Assembly (NCBI GenBank): GCA_964428895.1
Contig: CAYRZU010000019.1
Span: forward strand, 1-46,106
Source: HyVt-337 sp964428895
GTDB lineage: Bacteria > Planctomycetota > Phycisphaerae > SM23-33
Direction: 5' to 3'
DNA length: 46,106 bases
The position numbers were made by a program, and so were the translations under genes. Shown here piece by piece: positions 26,386 through 35,292 of this stretch; the first letter of the stretch is position 1; each line of letters begins with the position of its first letter. The notes under the pieces were generated by a model that worked only from the letters and a program-made list of their open reading frames with translations, was not told the origin of the DNA and did no database searches.

Positions 26386-28146
26386 ATGGATGCGTTCTCA
26401 CTGTTTGGCGACCGCCGGCCGCGATTGAAGGAGGTCGACGACTACATCGCCGAGACCTTCGGCGTGTCGACGGTCGAAGGCTTCGACCAGTTGTGGCGGT
26501 GCGGGGGTTCCCCGGGCGGGCAATACGTCACGCCCTTCATGGAAACCGGCGAGACGCGCGAGTGGTTCCTGCCACTGACGAACGATGGGCCCCTGGGGTG
26601 GACGACCAAGCCCGTGCCGGACCAGGTCAAAGGCAAGGTGGGGTTTCTATTCGGGGCGGGGTTCGGCAACGGCTCACCCCTGACACAGCCGACCGGCTAT
26701 TGGGACATCGAGGTCAACGGCCGCAAGGCGGTGTCGGTCCGCGTGGTCAAGCATTCGCAACGGTGGACGACCGATGACTGTGCGTTTGCGTTCTCGGCCC
26801 ATCGCATCGAATCGGTGCCGCACCACGGATCGCTGCATCTGTCGAGCGTGCTGACCGAAGAGGCGTTCGCCGCGTTCGGGCCGGCCATGCTGGTCGTGCC
26901 GGCCGAGTGGGTCGAGCCCGGCAAGGCCGCCCGTATCACCGTGACCGGTCACTGTCGGGGAACGTCCACCCGCTGGTTCATGATGACGCCGGCCCCTGGC
27001 ATGCAGACCCAGGCCGACATCTATCGGTTGTTGGATGTCCTGGCGGGCAAGCGCCCGACCGTCAGCGGCCACAACGTTTACTTCGGCGATATTCACACGC
27101 ATTGCGGCGTCTACCGCGAACAGCCATCCGGCGGATGCGGGACGGGCACGCGGGAAGAGAACTACGACTACGCCTCGGGGCCGGCCGGCATTGATTTCTA
27201 CTGCCTGTCGGACCATGAGTGTCAGGTCGAGCCGGGAGACGGCATCGAAGACTTCTTCGCCATGGCCGACCGGTACAATCGGCCGGGCACGTTCGCGACG
27301 CTTCGCGGGTATGAATTCACGTCGATTGTTTACGGCCATCGCAACATCTACTTCCGGGGCTCGGGCGGGACGATCTTCAACGCGGCCAAGGACTGGTACA
27401 TGATGGCGCTCGACTATGCGGACGCGACCACCGTGCCGGAGTTGTGGGAAGCGCTCGAGGCGTGCGGCGACCGGTTCCTGTCCGTGCCGCACCACCCACC
27501 GGCGGCGCCGCACCCGTTCAACTGGGGCCTGTTCAACCCGAAGTACGAGCGGCTGGTCGAGGTCTACTCGGTGTGGGGGTCGAGCGAGTATTACGGCGAC
27601 ACGCCGCGTGGCATTTCCGATTGGCATCCGGGCTCCTACGTTCGGGAAGGTCTGAAGCGGGGCTATCGGTTCGGCTTGATCGCCTCGGCCGACGGGCACG
27701 ACGGTCAGCCGGGCAACGCTCAGCGACGGCCTTACGAAGCGTCCGGCCGGCATGGCGGCTCGGGCTGGGCGGCAGTGCTGACGGATGAGCTGACGCGAGA
27801 GAATGTCTTCGACTCCCTTTACGACCGCCGTTGCTATGCGACCAGCGGCGTGCCGATTTACCTGTCCTTTGAGATTAACGGCGCGGTGATGGGCTCGGAA
27901 CTACCCGTCATGGCCGATGGCCGACCGGTGCTGCGCGTGACGGCCGACGGGGCCAACGGCATCGACCACATCCGCGTGATCAAGAACGGGCAATTCGCCC
28001 ACACGCATTTCACCCACGGCGAACACCACAGCGAACTGGAATGGGCCGACGATCACTACGATCCGTCGGGCCCGAACTTCTACTACGTTCGCGCCGTTCA
28101 AGTCGACGGCGAGTCGGCTTGGAGCTCGCCGATCTGGATTGGATGA
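26386..28146 (+). CDS. DUF3604 / PHP-like metal-dependent hydrolase
   Basis: The 586-residue protein has an N-terminal beta-rich part (about residues 1-225) and a PHP-like metal-binding domain with YFGDIHTHCG and YCLSDHE. His-rich segments follow (SVPHHPPAAPHP, IASADGHDG), and a small beta domain closes the protein. This is the DUF3604 pattern. Members are predicted metallo-phosphoesterases or hydrolases of unknown substrate, often in sulfatase and polysaccharide loci. There is no signal peptide. It follows the activase by 27 bases, with AAAGGA upstream of ATG 26386. Its stop overlaps the start of the next gene (ATGA). Confidence 0.72.
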   Translation: MDAFSLFGDRRPRLKEVDDYIAETFGVSTVEGFDQLWRCGGSPGGQYVTPFMETGETREWFLPLTNDGPLGWTTKPVPDQVKGKVGFLFGAGFGNGSPLTQPTGYWDIEVNGRKAVSVRVVKHSQRWTTDDCAFAFSAHRIESVPHHGSLHLSSVLTEEAFAAFGPAMLVVPAEWVEPGKAARITVTGHCRGTSTRWFMMTPAPGMQTQADIYRLLDVLAGKRPTVSGHNVYFGDIHTHCGVYREQPSGGCGTGTREENYDYASGPAGIDFYCLSDHECQVEPGDGIEDFFAMADRYNRPGTFATLRGYEFTSIVYGHRNIYFRGSGGTIFNAAKDWYMMALDYADATTVPELWEALEACGDRFLSVPHHPPAAPHPFNWGLFNPKYERLVEVYSVWGSSEYYGDTPRGISDWHPGSYVREGLKRGYRFGLIASADGHDGQPGNAQRRPYEASGRHGGSGWAAVLTDELTRENVFDSLYDRRCYATSGVPIYLSFEINGAVMGSELPVMADGRPVLRVTADGANGIDHIRVIKNGQFAHTHFTHGEHHSELEWADDHYDPSGPNFYYVRAVQVDGESAWSSPIWIG

Positions 28147-29294
28147 TACCAATGGCCTCCAGCACCCCGGACACCTATAAGCAGGCACTTCGCCGGCGCA
28201 TGGCGCGTTGGCAGACGTTCCACGGTCGCAAGGAGCCCGGCGACTTGATGACGTGCATGTCGTGGGACCGGGGGCCGAGCCTGGAGGCCTTCCTGTGCGA
28301 GCATTTCCGCGACCACGGCACGGAAGCGATGCTGCGCAAGCCGTTCGTGGACGAACTGATTGACGACTACGTACGCCGCCGTCGTGAGGCCCAGAAGGAC
28401 GTCCTCGAGTTCGACGATGACTGCGTACCAACCGCGTTGGTGTACTGGGGTGTTGGCTGCCTCAACGCGGCCGTTACCGGCGGCGAGCCGTTCCACGACG
28501 GCATGACCAGTTGGTACGAGCCTGAACTCGAGTGGGACCAGATCGCCGATCTGAAGTTCGACCCGGACAACAAGTGGGTGCAGTTCGCTCTACACGTCAA
28601 CCAGGCCCTCTGGCGACGGTGGGATGAAGACTTCCATGTTCTACCGTTCCTGTACCGGTCACCTCTGGATATGGCCAACGGCGTTCGGGGCAACGCGCTG
28701 TTCGAGGAGATGTATACCGATCCCCAGGCCTTGCATGGGCTCATCGACTGGTGCGTGGACTGGACGCTCGAGATGGAGCGTTTCCTGGAAGACAACTCCG
28801 GCCGGGCGTGTCCGGACGGTTGGGGCAGGGCGGTTTGGGCTACGTGGCTGCCGGATGGCGCGGTATTCGTCAACGGCGATCCGGTCGGATTGATCAGCCC
28901 CGAGATGGCGCTGGAATTCGAGCAGCCCTACACCGCTCGGCTATTCGAGAACACCGGCGGGGGCTTCTATCATAATCACACGGTGGGGCTGTACCAGACG
29001 GAGATGGTCGCCCGCACGCCGAACAACCTGATCCAATACTTCGTGGATGATCCGGGGCAGCCGTCCATGGCCCAGGCCCTGCTGGAGATCCCCGAGCTAC
29101 GGGACCAGATCCTGGCGTCGTCGCTGGACACGCCTATCGGGATGGGCCTCTGGCAGGGCGATCAACTGGACGCCCTCCTGGACATCGCCAAGGAGGGGCG
29201 CTTCCTGTTGGTCCTCGTCGCCGATGCGTCGAAGGGCCGCGACCACCTTCAAGGCATGATCGACAAGGTCCGTCGCGTGAGCAATCTGGGCTAG
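28143..29294 (+). CDS. divergent URO-D-like protein
   Basis: The 383-residue protein has general features of the uroporphyrinogen decarboxylase superfamily: YKQALRRRMARWQ near the start and a TIM-barrel-like pattern. It lacks the HxCG zinc motif found in the URO-D-like protein at 10273; instead the corresponding region reads GGGFYHNHTVG. It may therefore be a decarboxylase-like, methyltransferase-like, or non-catalytic member. ATG 28143 overlaps the TGA of the DUF3604 gene (ATGA), and a second ATG lies at 28152. Its TAG stop is shared with the convergent GRE gene in the palindrome CTAG (29291-29294). The assignment is by overall pattern only. Confidence 0.5.
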   Translation: MIPMASSTPDTYKQALRRRMARWQTFHGRKEPGDLMTCMSWDRGPSLEAFLCEHFRDHGTEAMLRKPFVDELIDDYVRRRREAQKDVLEFDDDCVPTALVYWGVGCLNAAVTGGEPFHDGMTSWYEPELEWDQIADLKFDPDNKWVQFALHVNQALWRRWDEDFHVLPFLYRSPLDMANGVRGNALFEEMYTDPQALHGLIDWCVDWTLEMERFLEDNSGRACPDGWGRAVWATWLPDGAVFVNGDPVGLISPEMALEFEQPYTARLFENTGGGFYHNHTVGLYQTEMVARTPNNLIQYFVDDPGQPSMAQALLEIPELRDQILASSLDTPIGMGLWQGDQLDALLDIAKEGRFLLVLVADASKGRDHLQGMIDKVRRVSNLG

Positions 29295-31381
29295 CCGTTA
29301 GTCGCTCGGGCGATCAGGTGGTCCTGCAGGCGCTTGTCGAGCGTGGTGAACCGATCCGAGAATCCCCACACACGCACCATCAGATCGGCGTATTGCTCGG
29401 GATGCTTCTGGGCTTCGATCATCTTCTCCACGTCGTAGATCGGCAGGTTGATCACGAACAGGCCCATCCGAATGGCGGCGTCAACGAGCGTATTGACGGC
29501 CGCGGCGGCCTGTTCGGGCGTCCCCAGCGCGCTTCGACTCAGCGAAATATGCGTCACCGCCGTGCCGACCATTCGGTTTAGCGGGGCTTTGGCCTGAGAG
29601 TTGATCACGGCCGTCGGCCCGTGGAGGGCCCGGCCGGGCACGGGCGAGAAATGCTCGGCAATGTCGTCGCCGCGGCGGCGCCCGTCGGGGGTGGCGCTGA
29701 CAGCCATGGAGATCAGATTGAACTGATGGCAGAACAGGGCGGGGTAGATCGGGTGATTGAGCCCGTGGGGATACTCGCGAACGATCCGGTCGAAGCGATT
29801 GATGATCTCGACGACGATGTCGTCAACGTAGGGGTCGTCGTTGCCGAACTTGGGGGCGGTCAGGCATTGGCGGCGGAGGGCTTCGTAGCCGTCCCAGTCG
29901 GCTTCCAAGGCGGCGAGCATTTCGGCGGCCGTGCAGGCGCGGTCTTCGAAGATGACCTTCTTGATCGCGGCCAACCCGTCGGCGACCGTGGGGATCGATC
30001 CGGCGAAGACCATGAACATGTACCAACGATTGCCGTCGGTCATCGGGTCCAGGCCGGTGGCCAGGCACTGCGGGAACGTGCCGGCCAGGAACGGATTGGT
30101 CAGCCGATCGCGGGCCCGTTCGGACGCGTTGCGGCAGAACCACACCAGCCCTTCGTGAATGCGGTGCTCGTACTGGGCGATGTAGGCTTCGAAGACCTGC
30201 TCGAAGCTCGTCATCTGAGCGAAGTCGCCGGTTTCGAGAATGTTCTTGTCCGTGTCACGCACGTCGGATTCGTCATGTGACGCGTAGTGATAGCGGGCCT
30301 TGGGGGCCACGCCCTCGGGCAGCGGGCACTGACGGCCGTTGAGCAGTGTGCGCTCCAGGCACTTCAGGGCCGGGGCGGCGGTGAAGTCGATCAGGCTCTC
30401 ACCGTCGAAGAGCAGTTCGTTGCAGCCGTCGCAGCAGTAGTTGCGGGCCAGGTCCAGGGGGATGCCGTCGGCGACCATGGCGGGGATGATGGCTTCATCG
30501 TTGAGAATGCTGCACCCGCCAGTGGGGGCCAACTGCAGTTCGGTGGCCTTTTGGCGGAAGGCCTCGCTCGTGCCGGCGTGGATACGGACGTTCATCTGCG
30601 GGCTGGCGATCTTCAGGCGACAGGCGGCGTCCATCATCAGGATGGACATCTCATTGCCAACGTCGTTGCCATCGGCGTCGACGCCGCCAAGCACCAGATT
30701 CATGAGGCCGTCGCCGTGAGCGATCGTGTCCATCTTGGTGAACAGTTCATCCACGATCCGTTGGGCCTCGGCGGGCGTGATTTCGTCAGCGGCGAGGTCG
30801 GCGACGTAATAGGTGTTGAGGTACTGGTCCAATCGCCCCGGTGGGCTGGTGACCCCGGCGTTGCGCATGGCCAGGCCGAACCACAGCAATTGCGCCGCGG
30901 CCAGGAAGCTGTCCGGCCGGCCGGTGACCAATGACCGGCAGGCATTGGCGATGCGGGTCAGCCGCACGCGTTCGTCACCGGCGGCGGCGTCGGCGGCATC
31001 GGAAGCGGCGTTGGCCCAGGACTGTGCGTAGCGGCAGGCTGCCCGGTAGCAGCGGGCGACGGCCAGGAGGTACTGCTTGGGCAGGCCGGCGAGCGTGTCG
31101 GCATTGGCGGCGGCGGTTTCGGCGATGCCGACAAAGCCCATTGTCAGGAGTTGCTTGGCGCCCATGGGGCAGTGGTAGCCATCGACGTCATAGGGGCGGG
31201 TGACGACTTCGCCGGCGCCTTCCCAGTTCATGTGGACCGGGCCGACCAGCAGGTCGGAGGTGTTGGGTTCGATCTTGATGGGCGTTGTGTTGCACATCGC
31301 TTCGAACCAGTCAGCCAGCAGGTTGGCGTGGACGATCTTCTCGGCGTCGGTGACGGCCGGGGCAACGGCTTGTGAGGACAT
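29291..31381 (-). CDS. short glycyl radical enzyme with CCDGCNE active site (second copy)
   Basis: The 696-residue protein has the glycyl radical loop RVWGFSDRF (Gly about 673). The predicted active-site loop is NYCCDGCNELLFDGES, with the likely catalytic Cys at about residue 320 and Glu at 322. Known eliminase-type GREs usually have GCVE here; the Asn and the extra Cys pair just before it are unusual. It is also shorter than most GREs because the N-terminal region is reduced. It is a paralogue of the adjacent 31476-33524 gene, sharing ILNDEAIIP, APKFGNDDPYVDD and TAVTHISLSRSALG. ATG 31381 is preferred because AGGAG lies five bases upstream. It has its own promoter and leader hairpin. No activase adjoins it, so the one at 25438 may serve it. 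Confidence 0.8.
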   Translation of the reverse strand: MSSQAVAPAVTDAEKIVHANLLADWFEAMCNTTPIKIEPNTSDLLVGPVHMNWEGAGEVVTRPYDVDGYHCPMGAKQLLTMGFVGIAETAAANADTLAGLPKQYLLAVARCYRAACRYAQSWANAASDAADAAAGDERVRLTRIANACRSLVTGRPDSFLAAAQLLWFGLAMRNAGVTSPPGRLDQYLNTYYVADLAADEITPAEAQRIVDELFTKMDTIAHGDGLMNLVLGGVDADGNDVGNEMSILMMDAACRLKIASPQMNVRIHAGTSEAFRQKATELQLAPTGGCSILNDEAIIPAMVADGIPLDLARNYCCDGCNELLFDGESLIDFTAAPALKCLERTLLNGRQCPLPEGVAPKARYHYASHDESDVRDTDKNILETGDFAQMTSFEQVFEAYIAQYEHRIHEGLVWFCRNASERARDRLTNPFLAGTFPQCLATGLDPMTDGNRWYMFMVFAGSIPTVADGLAAIKKVIFEDRACTAAEMLAALEADWDGYEALRRQCLTAPKFGNDDPYVDDIVVEIINRFDRIVREYPHGLNHPIYPALFCHQFNLISMAVSATPDGRRRGDDIAEHFSPVPGRALHGPTAVINSQAKAPLNRMVGTAVTHISLSRSALGTPEQAAAAVNTLVDAAIRMGLFVINLPIYDVEKMIEAQKHPEQYADLMVRVWGFSDRFTTLDKRLQDHLIARATNG

Positions 31382-31411
31382 CGGGTCTCCTGGCATCTCC
31401 ACAAACAGAAC

Positions 31412-31431
31412 CGCCGCTCAGACGAGCGGCG
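31412..31431 (-). promoter_or_regulatory. leader hairpin of the second short GRE gene
   Basis: CGCCGCTC (31412-31419) and GAGCGGCG (31424-31431) form a perfect 8-bp stem around a four-base loop. It lies between the promoter and the Shine-Dalgarno sequence of the gene starting at 31381. There is no T run. Confidence 0.45.
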
Positions 31432-31451
31432 AACTCGCACCAATCTCAATC

Positions 31452-31479
31452 ATTATAGCACGGATATGGAAATTGTCAG
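31452..31479 (-). promoter_or_regulatory. sigma70-type promoter inside the GRE pair
   Basis: On the minus strand CTGACA (31479-31474) and TATAAT (31457-31452) are separated by 16 bases, close to consensus. The -35 overlaps the TGA stop of the upstream GRE gene. The two paralogues can therefore be expressed separately. Confidence 0.6.
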
Positions 31480-33524
31480 CCGGCGGCGTTATGGGCCGCC
31501 CGGGCGATGATGTGGTCCTGCAGGCGCTTGTCGAGATTGACGAATCGCTCGGAAAAGCCCCACACGCGGACGATCAGATCGGCGTATTGCTCGGGATGCT
31601 CTTGGGCGCGCTTCATCTGCTCGACGTCGTAGACGGGCAGGTTGATGACCATCAGGCCGAGGTCGAGGGCGGCTTGGGTGAGGCTGCGGATGGTGGCGAT
31701 GGCCTGGTCGCCGCTGCCGAGAGCAGATCGGCTGAGAGAAATATGCGTAACGGCGGTGCCCACCATCTTGTGAAGGGGCGCGCGTGCCTGGGAGTGGATG
31801 ACGGCCGTTGGGCCGGAGGAGGCCCGGCCGGGCACGGGGGACAGGTGCTCGGCGATGGGCTCGCCGCGCTTTCGGCCGTCCGGGGTGGCGCCGGCGATCA
31901 TGGCAAACACGTTGAACCGGAAGCAAAACAGAGCCGGCCAGAGCCCGTCACGGAACGGCGTGGGGTAGCTGGTCACAGAATCGGCGAACCGGTCGGCGAT
32001 CTCGACGACCAGATCGTCCACGTAGGGATCGTCGTTGCCGAACTTGGGGGCGGCCAGGCAGCGCTTGCGCAAAGCATCATGGCCGATCCAATCGGCGCGG
32101 AGGGCGTCGAGCAGTTCGGCTAGGGTGGCGGCGCGGTCGTCAAAGACCACGCGCTTGATGGCGGCCAGGCCGTCCGCGGCCGTGGCGATGGAACTGGAGA
32201 ATACCATCATCACTTGCCGTCGCACGCCGCCGTCGACGGGATCGATGCCGGTGGCGAGGCTCTCGGGGAACGTGCCGGCCAGGAAGGGAGGGATGGCCTT
32301 GTTGGTCTGGCCGTCGTCGTGCTGCTCGTGAAGCTGCTCGATGACCTTGGTGACCTGGAATAGGTACTGGTCCATGAAGGCCTCAAAGACCTGCTGAAAG
32401 CTCGTCATCTGCGTGATGTCGCCGGAAGCATGACCGCGCGTGGTCCCGCCGGCAGTCTCATGTTCGCCGTCTCCGGCGAATAGGTTGCCGGAGATCACGG
32501 GCCCGCCGTCGAGCGTGGGGCAATCTTGTCCGTTGAAGAGCGTCAGTTCGAGGCTCTTGACGGCTTCGACGGAATGGAAATGGATGGTGCTTTCACCATC
32601 GAAGACAATTTCGTTGCACCCGTCACAGCAGTAGTTGGCGGCCAGGTCCTCCGGCAGGCCGGCGTTGGTGAGTATGGGGATGATGGCCTCATCGTTGAGG
32701 ATCGTGCACTGGTTGGCCGGGGCAAGCTGGAGTTGGGCCACCTTCTGCCGGAATGCTTCGGGCGTGTTGGCGTGAAGTCGCACGCACACCTGCGGGTTGA
32801 CCTGGTGAAGGCGAATCGCGGCGTCGACGAACATCTCCGACAGGGGGTTGGTGCGGTCGGTCCCGTCGGCGTCGCGTCCGGCGACGGCCATCGTCATCAG
32901 GCCTTCACCGGTCCAGATATCGTTGATCTTGAGGACCAGCTCGTCGATCAGTTCCTGGGCGGCCTGACGGGTGATCGTTCCGGCGGCGAGGTCGGTGGTG
33001 AGGAACGGGCAGAGGTGTTGGTCCAGCCGGCCGAGCGTGCTGGATAGGACGGTGTTGCGAATGGGCAAGGCCAGCCACAGCAATTGGGCGGCCTGAGCTA
33101 AGGTCTGCGGCGGCCCGTCGACCAAAGCGCGACAGGTGGCGGCGAGGTCGGCCCGGCCGGCCTTGTCGGCGACGGAGGCCCAGTCGGCGACATAGGCGCG
33201 GGCCTCGCCGTAGCAGTAGGCGATGGCCCGCAGATAGGCGGCCTGGCGGCCGTCGAACTTGGCGGCGTTGGTGGCGGCGGTCTCGGCGATGCCCGCCAGG
33301 CCCATCGACAGCAGTTGTCCCGTGCCGAGCGGGTAGTGCCAGTTGTCCGCCGAGGTCCCCCAACCGAGCTTCTCGTGCGCGCGGTCGCACGTCATGCGGG
33401 CCGGACCCAGGAGGTAACGGTCTTGATCCGTCACGCACTTGGGCGTGTCGGCCAGCATCATGTCGAAGCCCTCGACCAGACTGGCCAGGGCGATGTCTCG
33501 TGGGTTGGCGGAATCAACTGTCAT
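31476..33524 (-). CDS. short glycyl radical enzyme with CCDGCNE active site (first copy)
   Basis: The 682-residue protein is a paralogue of the 29291-31381 product. It has the radical loop RVWGFSERF (Gly about 656) and the active-site loop NYCCDGCNEIVFDGES (Cys about 303, Glu about 305). The shared CCDGCNE sequence shows that the unusual site is conserved, not a chance mutation. An insert around residues 340-370 (rich in Gly, His and Thr) is not matched in its neighbour. ATG 33524 has AGGAG seven bases upstream. The reaction is unknown; the pair could form a hetero-oligomer or act on related substrates. It is divergent from mutM. Confidence 0.8.
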   Translation of the reverse strand: MTVDSANPRDIALASLVEGFDMMLADTPKCVTDQDRYLLGPARMTCDRAHEKLGWGTSADNWHYPLGTGQLLSMGLAGIAETAATNAAKFDGRQAAYLRAIAYCYGEARAYVADWASVADKAGRADLAATCRALVDGPPQTLAQAAQLLWLALPIRNTVLSSTLGRLDQHLCPFLTTDLAAGTITRQAAQELIDELVLKINDIWTGEGLMTMAVAGRDADGTDRTNPLSEMFVDAAIRLHQVNPQVCVRLHANTPEAFRQKVAQLQLAPANQCTILNDEAIIPILTNAGLPEDLAANYCCDGCNEIVFDGESTIHFHSVEAVKSLELTLFNGQDCPTLDGGPVISGNLFAGDGEHETAGGTTRGHASGDITQMTSFQQVFEAFMDQYLFQVTKVIEQLHEQHDDGQTNKAIPPFLAGTFPESLATGIDPVDGGVRRQVMMVFSSSIATAADGLAAIKRVVFDDRAATLAELLDALRADWIGHDALRKRCLAAPKFGNDDPYVDDLVVEIADRFADSVTSYPTPFRDGLWPALFCFRFNVFAMIAGATPDGRKRGEPIAEHLSPVPGRASSGPTAVIHSQARAPLHKMVGTAVTHISLSRSALGSGDQAIATIRSLTQAALDLGLMVINLPVYDVEQMKRAQEHPEQYADLIVRVWGFSERFVNLDKRLQDHIIARAAHNAAG

Positions 33525-33564
33525 GAACCATCTCCTGAGCGAGGCGCCGCGGTCGCAGCAGCCC

Positions 33565-33570
33565 ATTGTA
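33565..33570 (-). promoter_or_regulatory. -10 element of the GRE pair
   Basis: The minus strand reads TACAAT 41 bases before ATG 33524, leaving space for a normal leader with Shine-Dalgarno sequence. The -35 region is poor. Confidence 0.4.
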
Positions 33571-33610
33571 GCCGACGATGGCTAAATCCGTGCGCAGTTG
33601 ATCGCACGTG

Positions 33611-33616
33611 TATAAT
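33611..33616 (+). promoter_or_regulatory. -10 element of mutM
   Basis: A perfect TATAAT, preceded by TG, lies 34 bases before the GTG start of mutM. No good -35 is visible 17 bases upstream. It is in the divergent gap with the GRE genes. Confidence 0.45.
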
Positions 33617-33650
33617 GGCACGCCGGTGGAACGAACCGGAAGGAGCGAAT

Positions 33651-34448
33651 GTGCCCGAACTACCGGAAGTGGCCGCCCGTCAGCAGATTCTCGAAGCCCA
33701 CATCGTTCGACGGACGTTGAAGGACGTACGCGTGCTGGATGGGCGGATTCTGTCCGGTGTTTCGGTGCGCACGCTAAGGCGGCGCCTCATTGGGGCCAAG
33801 CTCCTTCACACGCATCGCCATGGGAAGTACCTGTTCGGGAAGCTGTCCGGCGAGGGATGGTTGGGTTTTCACTTCGGCATGACGGGGCGGCTGATCCCGA
33901 TGCGCAAGGGCGACGGCCCTCCGCGACACGCCAAGGTGCTGCTGCACACCAGCAATGGGGCGTTGGCATTCCGCTGCCCGCGGCTGTTCGGGTGGGTCGC
34001 CGTGATCGATGACGCCGAGAGCTTCATCGCCGCCCGCAAGCTCGGCCCGGACGCGATGAGCGACGAGTTGACGCTGGAACGGTTCCTGTCGCTGCTATCG
34101 GGTCGACGCGGCACACTGAAGGCGACGTTGCTGAATCAGTCGTTTGTCGCGGGGGTGGGCAATCTGTGGGCGGACGAAACGTGCTTCCAGGCGGGCCTGC
34201 ACCCGGGCATGTCCATCGCCCGACTCAGCAAGGCTCGGCGCGAAGAGCTCTATCGAACTATGCGCCGCGTGCTCAAAGCGGCCATGAAGGTTGGCGGCGG
34301 AGAGGACGGCCAGCTCTTGCCGAGGCATTTCTTGCTGGACCACCGTGGCCCGGACGGTGCATGCCCGGCCTGCGGGGGCACGTTGAGCACCGGGACCTAC
34401 GGCGGGCGGACAACGTGGTTCTGCGGCCCCTGCCAGGCGCGCCGATAA
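33651..34448 (+). CDS. mutM: formamidopyrimidine-DNA glycosylase (Fpg/MutM)
   Basis: The 265-residue DNA repair enzyme starts with PELPEV after the initiator; the N-terminal Pro is the nucleophile and the next Glu assists. HRHGKYLFGKL supplies the conserved Lys. The H2TH segment includes LLNQSFVAGVGNLWADE, and the C-terminal zinc finger is CPAC...CGPC. It removes oxidised purines such as 8-oxoguanine and nicks the DNA. The start is GTG 33651, with AGGAG five bases upstream. It is a single gene, convergent with the membrane-protein operon and separated from its end by 24 bases. Its presence next to oxygen-sensitive enzymes is not functionally informative. Confidence 0.93.
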   Translation: MPELPEVAARQQILEAHIVRRTLKDVRVLDGRILSGVSVRTLRRRLIGAKLLHTHRHGKYLFGKLSGEGWLGFHFGMTGRLIPMRKGDGPPRHAKVLLHTSNGALAFRCPRLFGWVAVIDDAESFIAARKLGPDAMSDELTLERFLSLLSGRRGTLKATLLNQSFVAGVGNLWADETCFQAGLHPGMSIARLSKARREELYRTMRRVLKAAMKVGGGEDGQLLPRHFLLDHRGPDGACPACGGTLSTGTYGGRTTWFCGPCQARR

Positions 34449-34472
34449 GGGCCGAATGGGTCGGTAGGGTCG

Positions 34473-35291
34473 CTAGCCGCTTATCTTCAGCCAGTCAGCC
34501 ATCAGGAAGTCAAGTCGGTCAATCAGCAGGGCCAGGCGCCCCATGACGGTGTAGCCGAACATGGCGCCGAAGGCCACCATCAGGAACCAGATGCCCACGC
34601 GCGAGATGGCCCCGGCGGATCGTTCGTGCTTGACCGAGAAGAAGAAGTAGAACAACACCGTCACGGTCCCGGCCAGGAGGGCGATCGTCCCGAGAATAGG
34701 CATGACGATATGGGTAAACCAGGGCCCGTCGCTGATTCCCTGCTGAAGCGGGGCGAGCGTCGCCTGGAGTTGCGTGAGGATCTTGCTGTCCGTTTCGGTG
34801 AAGATCGCCAGGCCGGCGGCCCAGCCAATGAAGAGGGCATAGGAATACCGGCTCATCCAGCCGTGTTTCTTGGACAGTCGTGTCAGCAGCAGCAAACCCA
34901 GGACTATGGGAACGGTCCGCCAGGCCAATTCGTACCAGAACGCGTGCCAGGACACCGGCCGAAACAGCGGATCGACAACCTGAGGCCTGAGCGCCTGTCG
35001 CCAGACCAGGATGGCCTCATAGCCCATGGCGACGCCGACGTAGAGATTCTCGGCGACTTTGAAGAGGGGGTTATCCCGGTATAGGAAGCTGTACATGATC
35101 AGCGTTAGCCCGGCGGCAATGATGATGCCGACCATGTTGCGGTCGAGTTCAAGTCGCGAGCCGTCTTCGGCCTTGCGAGTGAGCACGAAGTAATTAGCCA
35201 CGGCAAAGGCCGCCACCAACACGACCAGAACAATCACTTCCCCCCGTCGTCGTGTGGGACTTGTCGCGGTATTGGAGGTCTGTTCAGACAT
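34473..35291 (-). CDS. conserved membrane protein, last gene of the MutL-like operon
   Basis: The 272-residue protein has about seven predicted membrane helices, beginning at residues 17-37 after a short polar N-terminus. I do not recognise a named family. Conserved-looking polar residues inside the membrane part (YVGVAMGYEAILVW, FIGWAAGLAIFTETDSK) suggest a channel, transporter or electron-transfer subunit rather than a simple anchor; this is inference. ATG 35291 is one base after the stop of the upstream gene, so translation is coupled. It ends 24 bases from the convergent mutM gene. Confidence 0.7.
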   Translation of the reverse strand: MSEQTSNTATSPTRRRGEVIVLVVLVAAFAVANYFVLTRKAEDGSRLELDRNMVGIIIAAGLTLIMYSFLYRDNPLFKVAENLYVGVAMGYEAILVWRQALRPQVVDPLFRPVSWHAFWYELAWRTVPIVLGLLLLTRLSKKHGWMSRYSYALFIGWAAGLAIFTETDSKILTQLQATLAPLQQGISDGPWFTHIVMPILGTIALLAGTVTVLFYFFFSVKHERSAGAISRVGIWFLMVAFGAMFGYTVMGRLALLIDRLDFLMADWLKISG

Positions 35292-35292
35292 T

